Origin: a virus
IMG/VR virus record: IMGVR_UViG_3300042566_000144
Location: 1 to 26,093 of that record
DNA: 26,093 nucleotides
Direction: 5' to 3' (one strand)
A model generated the notes under the pieces. That model was not told the DNA's origin, did no database searches, and saw only the letters and a list, made by a program, of their open reading frames with translations. The translations under genes and the position numbers were made by a program. Below, piece by piece: positions 7,610-16,900 of the stretch (position 1 is its first letter; every line of letters starts with the position of its first letter).

Positions 7610-8917
7610 ATGGGTCTTGAGAGCGCGACATTTATTAACGGATTGGTCGAGACGAACCCGACGTCGTCGGACAACGCCAACCAGGGCGACAACCATCTGC
7701 GCCTGATCAAGGCTGCTTTGAAGGCGACCTTCCCCAACCTCACTGGCGCCGTAACGGCGACACAGGCGACGCTGAACACGCCGTATCTGCCCTTGGCGGG
7801 TGGGACACTTACTGGCGGACTGGCTGGCACCACAGCGAGCTTCAGCGGTGCGGTGACGGCCACAGGCGGCGTTGTGGGCAACGCCTCAACGGCGACGACG
7901 CTCCAGACCGCTCGCACGATCAACGGCGTGTCGTTTAACGGCAGCGCCAACATCTCGTTCGGCACCGACAGCGTGGCCGAAGGCTCCACGAACCTCTATT
8001 TCAGCAACGCCCGTGCGCGTTCAGCGATCAGCGCCAGTGGCTCACTGGCGTACAACAGCGCGACTGGCGTCATCAGCTTCACCGACGCGGTAACGTCCGT
8101 TGCGGGTAAGACCGGCGCGGTGGCATTGAACACCGCAGACGTCGCCGAAAGCGGCAATCTCTATTACAGCGATGCCCGCGCCCGTGCTGCGGTCAGCGTG
8201 ACAGGCGCTGGCTCATATAACAGCACGACAGGCGTGATTACCGTGAACGCGGCCCCCGTCTCCAGCGTAGCTGGCAAGACCGGCGCGGTGACACTAGCAA
8301 TTGCGGACACCTCCGGCCTACAGGCGGCGCTCGACGGCAAGCTCGGCACAGGAACGACGACAACCAGCATAAGTGAAGGCTCAAACCTTTACTACAGCGA
8401 TGGCCGCGCTCGTAGCGCGATCAGTGTCACTGGCGCCGGCTCGTACAACAGCACAACCGGCGTCATCACTGTAAACGCAGCCCCTGTCACCAGCGTGGCT
8501 GGCAAGACAGGCGCAGTGACCTTGGCCACATCGGACATCAGCGGCCTCGACAGCGCACTGGCGGGTAAGTTCTCGGCCAGTGGCGGCACCATCTCCGGCA
8601 ACGTGTCCGTGTCAGGCACAGTGACTGCCACTGGCGATATCACGGCGTTCTCGGATGAACGCACGAAGATAAACATCGAGACGATCACAGAGGCGCTGTA
8701 CAAGGTCAAGGCCATGCGTGGCGTCAGCTACATCAGCAAGTTCAACATGGAAGAGCGCATCGGCGTGGTCGCCCAAGAGGTTGAGCGCGTCGTGCCAGAG
8801 GTCGTCCACACTCACTCCAACGGCCTGAAGAGCGTGGCGTACCAGAACTTGGTCGGCCTGCTCATCGAAGCCATCAAGGCTCTTGAACTGCGTGTCGCGG
8901 AGTTGGAGTCCGCCTAA
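7610..8917 (+). CDS. Short tail fibre with S74 self-cleaving chaperone
   Basis: A 435-residue protein. The N-terminus MGLESATFINGLVETNPTSS with GDNHLRLIKAALKATFPNLT is a well-known anchor domain of phage tail fibres. The shaft (about residues 60-330) has three repeated units of type NLYYSDARARAAVSVTGAGS followed by YNSTTGVIT and SVAGKTGAVTL. The C-terminal chaperone has the dyad Ser348 and Lys353 in FSDERTK, then RIGVVAQEVERVVPEV and a final coiled coil. The fold trimerises the fibre and is then cut off by itself. It is the second S74 protein in the window, separated from the first by the lysis genes, and its anchor is unlike that of the long fibre. Confidence 0.88.
   Translation: MGLESATFINGLVETNPTSSDNANQGDNHLRLIKAALKATFPNLTGAVTATQATLNTPYLPLAGGTLTGGLAGTTASFSGAVTATGGVVGNASTATTLQTARTINGVSFNGSANISFGTDSVAEGSTNLYFSNARARSAISASGSLAYNSATGVISFTDAVTSVAGKTGAVALNTADVAESGNLYYSDARARAAVSVTGAGSYNSTTGVITVNAAPVSSVAGKTGAVTLAIADTSGLQAALDGKLGTGTTTTSISEGSNLYYSDGRARSAISVTGAGSYNSTTGVITVNAAPVTSVAGKTGAVTLATSDISGLDSALAGKFSASGGTISGNVSVSGTVTATGDITAFSDERTKINIETITEALYKVKAMRGVSYISKFNMEERIGVVAQEVERVVPEVVHTHSNGLKSVAYQNLVGLLIEAIKALELRVAELESA
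7991..8523 (+). repeat. Three shaft repeats in the short fibre
   Basis: Units starting at 7991, 8156 and 8384 each encode NLYxSxxRARxAxS, then YNSxTGVI, then SVAGKTGAV. Starts are 165 and 228 bases apart. The second and third copies are nearly the same, while the first is more diverged (VISFTDAVTS in place of VITVNAAPVSS). An extra linker with SGLQAALDGKLGTGTTTTSI separates copies two and three. Confidence 0.85.
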
Positions 8918-10488
8918 TGGTCATGGTTCCTCTACGGAACATCGGCGCTGGCGGGCTTGTCCCCGATCAGCAGCCGTATGACGTCGAACTGACCCAGTTC
9001 GCCGCCGGCAATAACGTGCAGATGTTCAACGGTCGTCTGGGCAAGTCCCTGGGCTACGTCGACGTGGCCACCGTGGCCAACGCCCCGACGCACGTCGCGG
9101 GCTGGCTGGTGGACGGCAACAACAGCATCGTCATCGGCACGACCAATAACCTCTATCGCTACGCTGGGTCCAGCGTCGTCAACGTCACCGCAGCGGCGTA
9201 CACCGGAGGCTACGCGAACAGCCCACGCTGGCAGACCAGCCAGATCGGCCTTGGCTTCTTGGCGAACAACGGCAGCGACAAACCACAATACATGGCGCCA
9301 AACGGCACAGAGTTCGCCGACCTCGCCAACTGGCCTGCTAATCTCCGCACGAACTGCATCCGCCCGTTCGTCTCATTCTTGGTGATGGTCGGCTACAGCG
9401 ATGGCAGCGACGAAGCGCCGTACACCGTGCGGTGGGGCGATGAGTTCGACCCGACGACGGTGCCAGGCAGCTACGACATCACCAGCACGACCAACTTAGC
9501 GGGTGAGAACATCCTCGGTGGCCGTCTGGGCAAGCTGGTGGACTGCCTACCGCTGGCCGGCAACAACATCATTTACGCCGAACGTGGCGCGTACTCAATG
9601 TCATTCATTGGCGCCCCGCTGGTGTTTGCGTTCCGCGACCTGTTCGACGACGGCGGCATCATCAACCGTGGCGCGGTCTGCGTGTTCGACAACCGGCATT
9701 TCGTGGTCGGACGTGACGACATCTACATCCACGACGGCTCGGCGAAGCAGCCAGTGGCCACGAAGCGCGTCAAAGACACGTTCTACAGCAGCGTGGCGGA
9801 CGCCCGCAGCGTGTTCGTCGTCCACGAACCTTCGACCAACGAGATCTGGGTCGGGTATGCAGACAAGAACGCGGCGAACGCCGAGACGGCCAACAGGGCG
9901 ATGGTGTGGAACTATGCCAACGACGCATGGACTTTCCGCGATCTGCCGAACGTGCGTTCGATGTGTGTCGGTCCTGCCATCGGCGGTGGCGGCAGCGGCA
10001 CAGGCGCGACCTGGGATGAACTGAACGTCCAGTGGGATAGCTGGTCGGCATTGTGGACTGACCTTGGCGCCGACACACAGGCTCGCAACACCCGTCTGTT
10101 CTCAGCCAATTACGGTGCATCCAAAATCCAAGCGCACAACGAGACGTTCGGCGCAGCCGCCGTGGCGTACACATCATTTGTCGAGACGACAAAGATCGAC
10201 CTCGACGCAGTGCTTCAGCGCCCGACAGAGCGTGTCCTTCAGATCAAACGCATCCTGCCGCAGATAAAAGGCAGCGGCGCGGTCACTTTTCGGGTCGGTT
10301 CGTCGCCCACCCCGCAGGGGCCGGTGACGTGGAAGACAACGAAAGAATACAACGTCGAAACCGATTACAAGATCGATACCCGTGTTTCTGGTCGTTATCT
10401 TGCGTTAAGGATTGAATCTTCGTCCGTTGCAGGGTATTGGCAGTTGGGTGGATTTGATTTGGATGTAGAAGAGGTGTCAGAGCGGTGA
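8917..10488 (+). CDS. Tail nozzle/hub-like structural protein
   Basis: A 523-residue protein beginning MVMVPLRNIGAGGLVPDQQP then FAAGNNVQMFNGRLGKSLGY. It is rich in beta-strand patterns with repeated Trp/Tyr/Gly blades such as WLVDGNNSIVIGTTNNLYRY, YGSKIQAHNE-like strands and WVGYADKNAA. The C-terminal third resembles a beta-sandwich (GAVTFRVGSSPTPQG; GRYLALRIES). A beta-propeller-like plan, length and position between fibres and ejection genes fit the nozzle proteins of short-tailed phages (analogous to T7 gp12 or P22 gp10). The assignment is by architecture and context, not by a diagnostic motif. The start overlaps the fibre stop (TAATG). The last 200 bases are AT-richer than the rest. Confidence 0.5.
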   Translation: MVMVPLRNIGAGGLVPDQQPYDVELTQFAAGNNVQMFNGRLGKSLGYVDVATVANAPTHVAGWLVDGNNSIVIGTTNNLYRYAGSSVVNVTAAAYTGGYANSPRWQTSQIGLGFLANNGSDKPQYMAPNGTEFADLANWPANLRTNCIRPFVSFLVMVGYSDGSDEAPYTVRWGDEFDPTTVPGSYDITSTTNLAGENILGGRLGKLVDCLPLAGNNIIYAERGAYSMSFIGAPLVFAFRDLFDDGGIINRGAVCVFDNRHFVVGRDDIYIHDGSAKQPVATKRVKDTFYSSVADARSVFVVHEPSTNEIWVGYADKNAANAETANRAMVWNYANDAWTFRDLPNVRSMCVGPAIGGGGSGTGATWDELNVQWDSWSALWTDLGADTQARNTRLFSANYGASKIQAHNETFGAAAVAYTSFVETTKIDLDAVLQRPTERVLQIKRILPQIKGSGAVTFRVGSSPTPQGPVTWKTTKEYNVETDYKIDTRVSGRYLALRIESSSVAGYWQLGGFDLDVEEVSER

Positions 10489-10730
10489 GTTACACCCCTG
10501 CACCAACTCTCGCCAAAACGGTCGAAGACTTGCGCCGCTGGGCGACACTTGAACTTCAACGTGTCTCCGTCAGTTTCAGGGCCGCGCAAACACCAACGAT
10601 CCCCGTTCTCTATGAAGCTCCGGCAAAACCCGTCACTGGCCAACACGCCATCGCGGATGGAACTTCATGGAATCCAGGCTCCGGTCGGGGGCTTTATTAC
10701 TTCGATGGTTCTTGGAAATTCATTGCGTAG
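10485..10730 (+). CDS. Small virion-region protein
   Basis: An 81-residue protein starting at GTG 10485, overlapping the nozzle gene stop (GTGA) behind an AGAGG-type site. Residues 8-35 are helical (LAKTVEDLRRWATLELQRVS). The C-terminal half reads PVLYEAPAKPVTGQHAIADG, then SWNPGSGRGLYYFDGSWK. The 'ADGxxWNPGSGxGxYxFDGxW' phrase is widespread at the ends of fibre-type or tail-tip proteins, where it marks a small beta domain. It is probably a minor tail component or assembly factor. No enzyme motif is visible. Confidence 0.6.
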   Translation: MSYTPAPTLAKTVEDLRRWATLELQRVSVSFRAAQTPTIPVLYEAPAKPVTGQHAIADGTSWNPGSGRGLYYFDGSWKFIA

Positions 10731-10739
10731 GATACAAAT

Positions 10740-12221
10740 ATGGTTGGTTTAGCTAGTCTTGGTTTTAACTCATCGAAAAGCAACAACGTCTCCTCGGGCG
10801 CGACCGCTGGCTATGATCTCCAAGAAAACATCAGCCAGAGCGGCTCGCAGCAGGGATCGAACGCTGCCAGTAGCGGCATCAATATCTCGCAGTCGGGCCA
10901 GAACATCTACGGTGGCCAGCAGCCGTACATCGACAACATCTACGCCAACGCGGCGAACCTATACGGCAACTACGGGATGCCCGACCGCCAGGTTGCCGAC
11001 ATAAATCCAATGTTGGCGCAGGGTCTAGGCCAGCAGTACGGCTTCAGCCAAGGCACTGGCAACGACATTTTCCGGCAGCAGCTTATGCAGTCACTCCAAA
11101 ACACGGGTGGCTTTGGCACGGCGAGCGATGCCGCCAACCGCATGGCCAGTGGCGGCGTGTACCAGGCGCCAACGGTGGCGAACGCCAACTACGGTGGCGC
11201 AGCACAGCTTGCCGGCATGACGGGCATGGCCGGCGCCCAATACGCCAATGACCCCAACCTCGCGTTCTCTAACCGCCTCGCGGGCAGCGCAGGCTTTTCA
11301 GGCGGCGCACAGTCCAATGTAAATCTAGGACTGGCCGGAGCTATCGCAAACAATCCATATCTGGACGGCCAGATCGACGCGGCAAGCCGTGACGTCATGC
11401 GTAACCTCGGCGAGAACCAGTTGACCGGCAACGCTGCTATGGCGGCAGGCACTGGCAACAGCGGCTCCAGCCGTCGCGCGGTCATGGACGCCATCGCGAT
11501 GCGCGGTGCAGGCGACCGCGTTGCGGACATTTCGGCAGGAATGCGCGGAGCAGCATACCAGCAAGGCGTGGCAACGGCGGCAGAACAGGCCGCGCTTAAC
11601 GCCAATCTTCGCCAGAACAACCAACAGTACAACGCTGGCCAATTCAACCAACTTCTCGGCCAAGGCGCGTCGATGGAGCAGCAGCGCGCTCTCCAGAACG
11701 CACAGCTTGGAACGCAGAACTCGCAGTTCAACACAGGCCAATACAACCAGATGCTTGGTCAAGGTGCTGGGTTCGCGCAACAGCAGGCCATCCAGAACGC
11801 CCAGCTTACTGGCCAGAACCAGGCACTCAACGCCGGCCTCATGGGGCAGGGCGCGAACCTCGCGTTCAACATCGGGCAAGCCGGTCAGACAGGCATGAAC
11901 CAAGCGTACAACACAGGCGTCAACAACGCCCAACTGGCGCAGGACACTGGCAACTACTTGCGTCAGTACCAGCAGCAGCTTCTCGACACGCAGTACAGCA
12001 ACCAGATGAACCCGTACAACTCGCTTCAGATGTACAAGTCGCTAATCGGCGATCCTACCGTCTTGTCGTCGAGCAACAGCATCGGTCTGGACAACTCGAC
12101 CAGCAACAGCTTTGGCAACAGCTTCAACAACAGCTACAGCTACGGCATGGGCGCGAACATGGGGTCGAACTCGGCCACAGGTAACTCCAAGTCGTTTGGT
12201 GCGAACATAGGGTTTGGGTGA
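10740..12221 (+). CDS. Gln/Asn/Gly-rich ejection (internal virion) protein candidate
   Basis: A 493-residue protein of low complexity. Ser/Asn/Gly-rich ends flank a helical middle. The phrase NPYLDGQIDAASRDVMRNLG, followed by GTGNSGSSRRAVMDAIAMRG, is one I know from many uncharacterised podovirus virion proteins. Residues about 285-390 hold repeated QFNQLLGQGASMEQQRALQ-like and QYNQMLGQGAGFAQQQAIQ-like units. The tail contains SFGNSFNNSYSYGMGANMG. The ATG is ten bases beyond the previous stop. Lack of signal or membrane segment, and position ahead of the large ejection-type protein, suggest a protein packaged in the head and delivered with DNA, like P22 gp7/gp20. Confidence 0.5.
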   Translation: MVGLASLGFNSSKSNNVSSGATAGYDLQENISQSGSQQGSNAASSGINISQSGQNIYGGQQPYIDNIYANAANLYGNYGMPDRQVADINPMLAQGLGQQYGFSQGTGNDIFRQQLMQSLQNTGGFGTASDAANRMASGGVYQAPTVANANYGGAAQLAGMTGMAGAQYANDPNLAFSNRLAGSAGFSGGAQSNVNLGLAGAIANNPYLDGQIDAASRDVMRNLGENQLTGNAAMAAGTGNSGSSRRAVMDAIAMRGAGDRVADISAGMRGAAYQQGVATAAEQAALNANLRQNNQQYNAGQFNQLLGQGASMEQQRALQNAQLGTQNSQFNTGQYNQMLGQGAGFAQQQAIQNAQLTGQNQALNAGLMGQGANLAFNIGQAGQTGMNQAYNTGVNNAQLAQDTGNYLRQYQQQLLDTQYSNQMNPYNSLQMYKSLIGDPTVLSSSNSIGLDNSTSNSFGNSFNNSYSYGMGANMGSNSATGNSKSFGANIGFG

Positions 12222-12222
12222 T

Positions 12223-12657
12223 ATGGCCAGTCTCTTCGACAAAATAATGCAAAGCGTCAAGACGGCGCCGTCGCGTCAAAGCTACGGCACGACCGCCGCG
12301 CCGCAGGCGATGCCGCAGAACGCCATGTCGATCTTCGACATGATACGGGCGCCGCAGCAGGCGCAGTTCAACGTGCAAGCAGCGCAAGGCGCCAAGGCGA
12401 AGAACTACCAGCCGACCTCAATCTCCATGACGGGGGTGCCGGTGGCGTCGGTGTTTGGTCTGCCAGGCGCGTCTGCGGTACCGCAGAACGTGTTCACTGT
12501 GACGCCAGCTACTGGGACCAAAGCGAAGAACTACAAGCCAGCGCAGATCGCGATGAACGCGCCATCGCTCGCTGGCCCAGCCGCGATGCAGCAGATGCTG
12601 GCAATGATGAGCAACAATTCTAGCGCGACTCCTTTCGCGCCTTTCGGTCAGGGGTGA
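12223..12657 (+). CDS. Small repeat-containing virion-region protein
   Basis: A 144-residue protein; ATG 12223 is preferred over an upstream in-frame TTG at 12214. Residues 1-12 form an amphipathic helix (MASLFDKIMQSV). Two related units, AKAKNYQPTSISMTG (about 57-71) and TKAKNYKPAQIAMNA (about 99-113), are separated by a Val/Pro-rich stretch, and the end is Met/Gln-rich (PAAMQQMLAMMSNNS). I do not recognise a family. The duplicated KAKNYxP motif and the neighbours suggest a small internal or scaffold-like virion component. Confidence 0.55.
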   Translation: MASLFDKIMQSVKTAPSRQSYGTTAAPQAMPQNAMSIFDMIRAPQQAQFNVQAAQGAKAKNYQPTSISMTGVPVASVFGLPGASAVPQNVFTVTPATGTKAKNYKPAQIAMNAPSLAGPAAMQQMLAMMSNNSSATPFAPFGQG

Positions 12658-12660
12658 CAA

Positions 12661-13638
12661 ATGGCGGTTAATTTCCAACGCAGGAATGTTGGCGTACTGG
12701 CCGACACACCGACTTTCGAAGATGTCGGGCGCAGTTCGTATGTGGACTACGCCGCCGCAGCGGCGCGGGCGCCAACAGCTAGCGTGATGCCCGCTGCCGT
12801 AAAGTCGGCAGAGGTACAAAAGACGCCCGCACTCGCTGGCCCGCAAACGCCAGAAGCGATGGCGGAGTACGAAGCAGCCCAACTCGCGGCTCTACAGCAA
12901 GCCGAAGAGGCGGCTTTGCGCCAGCGCCAGTCGGTAAAGAACCCACTCAACGTCGTCGGCAACGCGATCAGCGCCGTGGTCGGCACACCGTTCCGGCTTC
13001 TTGAGAACGCCATCGGTGGCGGCAACAACGATCTCGCGGCTCCGTTCCGCCCGAACCAAACAGCGCAGGATCGTTACCAGTCGAAACTGGCCGACATCAG
13101 CACCGCCAAACTGGGCCTCATGCAGACGATGGACGGTATGCGCGCAAACCAGACGCAGGCCATGACGAACCTCTTGACCGACCGCTCCAAGGTGTTGGGA
13201 GAGGCATACGACCTTGCAGCAAATCTGGCGCAGAACGCAAAAGGCGCGGCGGACCCTAATGGCACATACACCCAAGGTCTGGCCAATTTGCTACAAGACC
13301 CAGTGTACGGCCCTGTCCTCAAAAGTGTTGGCGTCGACAAGATGGCTTACACCCCAGATCTCGCGCGCACACTGGCCCGTGGTAAAGACATAACAACCCG
13401 TCTGGATGAAATGGGTAAACCGTTCTTCCAATCGATCACAGAAAACGGGACAGGCGTAGTCTACAACCCCGACGGCAGCATCAAACAGATCATTCAGTAC
13501 GGAGAGCCTATCCCCACTGGCGCGCCTCCGCCCGTGTCGTTGAACCCGACGCCACCCACCGAGTTACCTTCGTTTACAGAAGACGATTGGAACAACGCAG
13601 GAGGCACCAGCGGTAACGCTGGTGGCACCTTTCGGTAG
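12661..13638 (+). CDS. Internal virion / ejection-type protein
   Basis: A 325-residue protein. Residues about 65-92 form a charged Ala/Gln helix (EYEAAQLAALQQAEEAALRQ). Residues about 95-118 are more hydrophobic (VVGNAISAVVGTPFRLLENA). Residues 130-215 are helical (YQSKLADISTAKLGLMQTMD). The C-terminus is a Pro-rich linker (PTGAPPPVSLNPTPPTELPS) followed by a short Gly-rich end. There is no catalytic motif. The gene lies three bases after its predecessor, and the peptidase gene starts 13 bases after its stop, so the set is probably produced together. An ejection role is inferred from context. Confidence 0.5.
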   Translation: MAVNFQRRNVGVLADTPTFEDVGRSSYVDYAAAAARAPTASVMPAAVKSAEVQKTPALAGPQTPEAMAEYEAAQLAALQQAEEAALRQRQSVKNPLNVVGNAISAVVGTPFRLLENAIGGGNNDLAAPFRPNQTAQDRYQSKLADISTAKLGLMQTMDGMRANQTQAMTNLLTDRSKVLGEAYDLAANLAQNAKGAADPNGTYTQGLANLLQDPVYGPVLKSVGVDKMAYTPDLARTLARGKDITTRLDEMGKPFFQSITENGTGVVYNPDGSIKQIIQYGEPIPTGAPPPVSLNPTPPTELPSFTEDDWNNAGGTSGNAGGTFR

Positions 13639-13651
13639 GGACTTCGACCCA

Positions 13652-13948
13652 ATGGCCAATCTAGGAAAACTAGGGTTCACACCAACGAGCGGGTTTAGGA
13701 CACAAGCGCACCAAGACGCTCTTGTGGCGCAGGGTTTGACCAACACACGGACAGGTTCGCACCAAAGCGGCGACGGGTTGGACCTCGGCATCCCGAAAGG
13801 GATGACAAAGGCCGAAGCAATTGAGCGGATTAGGCTTGAATACCCTGGCAGTAAAGCTATCCCGTCGAACGGAAACGCTATACACGTCACATTCCCTGGC
13901 TGGGGCAACGCCCCCGACGTAAGTAATTCTCGTGGAAGGTACAAATAA
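13652..13948 (+). CDS. M15-like zinc D,D/L,D-peptidase, virion-associated candidate
   Basis: A 98-residue protein. SGFRTQAHQDALVAQG (13-28) and GSHQSGDGLDLGIP (35-48) match the substrate and zinc-binding phrases of the M15 carboxypeptidase family (SxHxxGxAxD), giving His37 and Asp44. His78 in NAIHVTF is the probable third ligand. This is close to the smallest M15 domain. Start ATG 13652 follows TAGGGA; an in-frame GTG at 13622, inside the previous gene, would add ten residues. Because a separate endolysin exists in the lysis cassette and this gene sits between ejection-type genes, it may open the cell wall during DNA entry. The fold is recognised from motifs; the entry role is inferred. Confidence 0.65.
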   Translation: MANLGKLGFTPTSGFRTQAHQDALVAQGLTNTRTGSHQSGDGLDLGIPKGMTKAEAIERIRLEYPGSKAIPSNGNAIHVTFPGWGNAPDVSNSRGRYK

Positions 13949-16900
13949 ATGGCAGAGCGTAAGGTCATCAATGGGTTCATCGTCGAGCGTCAGCCAAATG
14001 GTTCGATAGTGACTATCGGCCCTGCTGCGCCGACGCAAAACGGCCCTGCGGTAACGCGCGTTCCGCTTCCGCCTGCGACTGCGGCGAAGAACCAAGCAGA
14101 TCTGAGCAACACAGGGTCGCAGATCACCAGCCGCGCCGTTGGCGACGTCAACACGAACGCCAACACCGACAAGACCGTCCTTGATACAAAAATGACGGGA
14201 CTTGAATACGACGACGCGCTGAAGAACCGCGCCCGTGGCGTAGTTGTCGAAGACGCTGCCACGCAGGAAGTGCGTAACCAACTGTTGGCAGTGCGTAACG
14301 CGCGCCAATACAACAACGCATACAGCACCGGAACTATTGGTGGTTTGATTGGACGCCCCGACCGCCCTGGCGCTGAAGGCAGCGGCATCTCCGGCTTACC
14401 AGTCATTGGCGGGGCGCTGTACGCCGGCACCGACCGCGCTGGTCTTGAGGCCGCCCTTGGCACAATCCGCTCTGGCGCCAAGTTCAACATGATCCAGACA
14501 TTGAAAGAACGCGGTGCGGCGCAGGGCGCGCAAGGCACGGGTCTCGGTTCGACCGCCATCCCTGAATTTGAGGCACTTGGCCGTGTTAACTTCAACGTAG
14601 AACCTGACGCGCTCGACACCAACCCTCAATTCCTTTCCGGCGAACTGGACAAGGCAGAAGAGACCTTGCTGCGCCGCTATGCAGCGGTCACTCTGCCATC
14701 CGACGTTTTGGTAGGCGCCACCCGTGAACAGCGGAAGGCTTTACTTGACGCTTCATATGAGCAGGCGAAGCGTGAATATCTCGGCGGCTTTGCGCCTGGC
14801 GGTACAGACCAAGGCGGCGGTGGCCAAGGGGGTGGCGGCGTCCCATCGCTGACCCCAGAGAACATGTCCCGTGGGCCGCAGACCATCAGTAAGACTGAAT
14901 TCAAGCTTCTCCCCGATCCGGCGAAGAAGGGCTTAAACACCACGGTTCAAGGCATGATCCGTAACGGCTCGTCCGCGTCCGAAATCATCTCGCTGCTGGA
15001 GACACGCGGCGTACCGATGTCCGACGTGCTGGTATCGACGGTGCAGCGCAACGTGGAAGCCTACCGGCCATACGCTGGCAAGCCTCTGCCCAGCAACCTC
15101 CCAGACCCGCGTGTAAATGTTGAAGTGCAACTTGACGAGAATTCGCTCCTTGAGCGGGTTGCCGGCAACATGGCCGACACCGGCTACGGGGCTTTTGCCG
15201 TAGGCACGGCCAACGGTATGCTGTTGGGTGGGCTTGATGAAGTTGCCAGTGGTGGCGACCCTGAGCGTATGGCTCAAATCGACGCGTACAAGCGGTACAC
15301 CAGCGACAATTCACCATTCCTTTCTACCCTCGGCAACATCACGGGTGGCATCGCCAGCTTCCTGCCTGTTGGCCGTGGCATCAACGCAGCAGCGAAAGCA
15401 ACACAACTCAGCCCCACGGTAGCCCGTTTGGTGCAAGGTGGCGCGAACGTAGCTCTGGGCGCCACCGCTGGCGCGCTTGAGAACAACGAAGACCGTAAGA
15501 CTGGCGCCCTGATCGGCGGCGGCGCTGCTCTCGGCGGCGACTTGGCCGGTAACTACATAGGCGGCAAACTCGCCGGTCGTTTGGCGGAGACACCCAGCGG
15601 CGCGGAGTCGCTCATCGCCGAGAACGTGGTTAACCCTGTTCTGGCCCGTGAGACACTTGACCAAGCCGACAATCTCGGTCTGCCTGCAACACTGGCCGAC
15701 GCCGACCCTGGCGCTCGTTCACTCGCGTACAACGCCATCACAAACTCCGCCGAAGCAGGCCAGCAGGGGCGTCAGACCCTCCTTGGCAGGGATCGGGCGA
15801 GTGGCAGTCGCGCTGTATTGGCGGTAGACAGCAATCTCGCGGCAGAGACGAACGTCGTCAAGCTGGGTAAGGACATCACCGGCAAGGCGGTGCTTGACGC
15901 TGCGCCTATCAAACAGGCTGCGTTCTCCAAGATGTCGCCTGTGGCTGACCCTGAACTTAACTCACTGCTGCAACGGCCATCCGCGAAAGCGGGCCTGGCC
16001 AACGCGCAGAAGATCGCCAAGGAAGAAGGCCGCGACTGGAAGGCGCTTGGCGTCGACCTAGACGGCGAAGGCAATGTCGTGCTGAAGGAAGGCGCGTCGT
16101 GGGAGAGCCTCGACTATATGCGCCGTGGTATCGACTCTTACATCGACACGTTCCGCAACGACGCGGGCAAGTTGGTGTACGACCGTGGCGGCAATCTGCG
16201 CGCGGTGCTGAAGACCCGTGGCGAGATGGTCGACCGGATGCGTGGGCTGAACGAAGACTACGGCGGCTATCTCGACACTTTGTCGCCTGCGATGTCGCAG
16301 GCTGAACAGTTGACCCTCGGCGGTAAGGCGATCATGTCGCCAAAGACAAACGCCAAAGAGATCGCCGAACACATCAAAGACCTCTCGCCAGAGGATCTGG
16401 ACTCGTATCGCATCGGCGTGGCCAACAAGATCATCGACCAGATGAAGCGCAAAGGCCGCAACCAAGACCCTTGGGAAATGCTGCGTGGCGACGATATGCA
16501 GGAGAGGCTTAAGGTCGTATTCCCTGAAGCCGATGTCAGCAACATCAACACCCGCGCGGACTTCGAAGACCTCATGCGTGAGACGAAGCGTAACCTCATT
16601 GACGGTTCGCAGACCGACCCACGCCGTCTTGTAAGTGACAGTTTTGCATCCCAAGCCGGTCAGCCAGGCATTCTGGCCCGCGTGACTGAAGGTGGTGCAG
16701 CTATGTACACAGGCGGCGTGTCGTTGCTGCCGGCTCTTGTGCGCCAAGGGGCGTTGAGCTTCAAGAACGCAGGCAAGTTGGAAGCTGTCCGCAACCAAGA
16801 AGCACTGGCCAAAGAGCTTCAGCCTATCCTGCTGGAGACTGACCCGAAGAAGGCAAAGCAAGCACTTGACAAGATCCTCGCCAAAGTCGACACGTTCGAC

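Noticed and set aside
9503-10024. Ser/Thr/Arg-rich 173-residue frame within the nozzle-like gene
   Set aside because: Typical out-of-frame translation of a GC-rich gene; no ribosome site and no homology pattern.
13670-14308. Minus-strand 212-residue frame across the peptidase and ejection genes
   Set aside because: It overlaps two well-supported plus-strand genes and lacks any domain.
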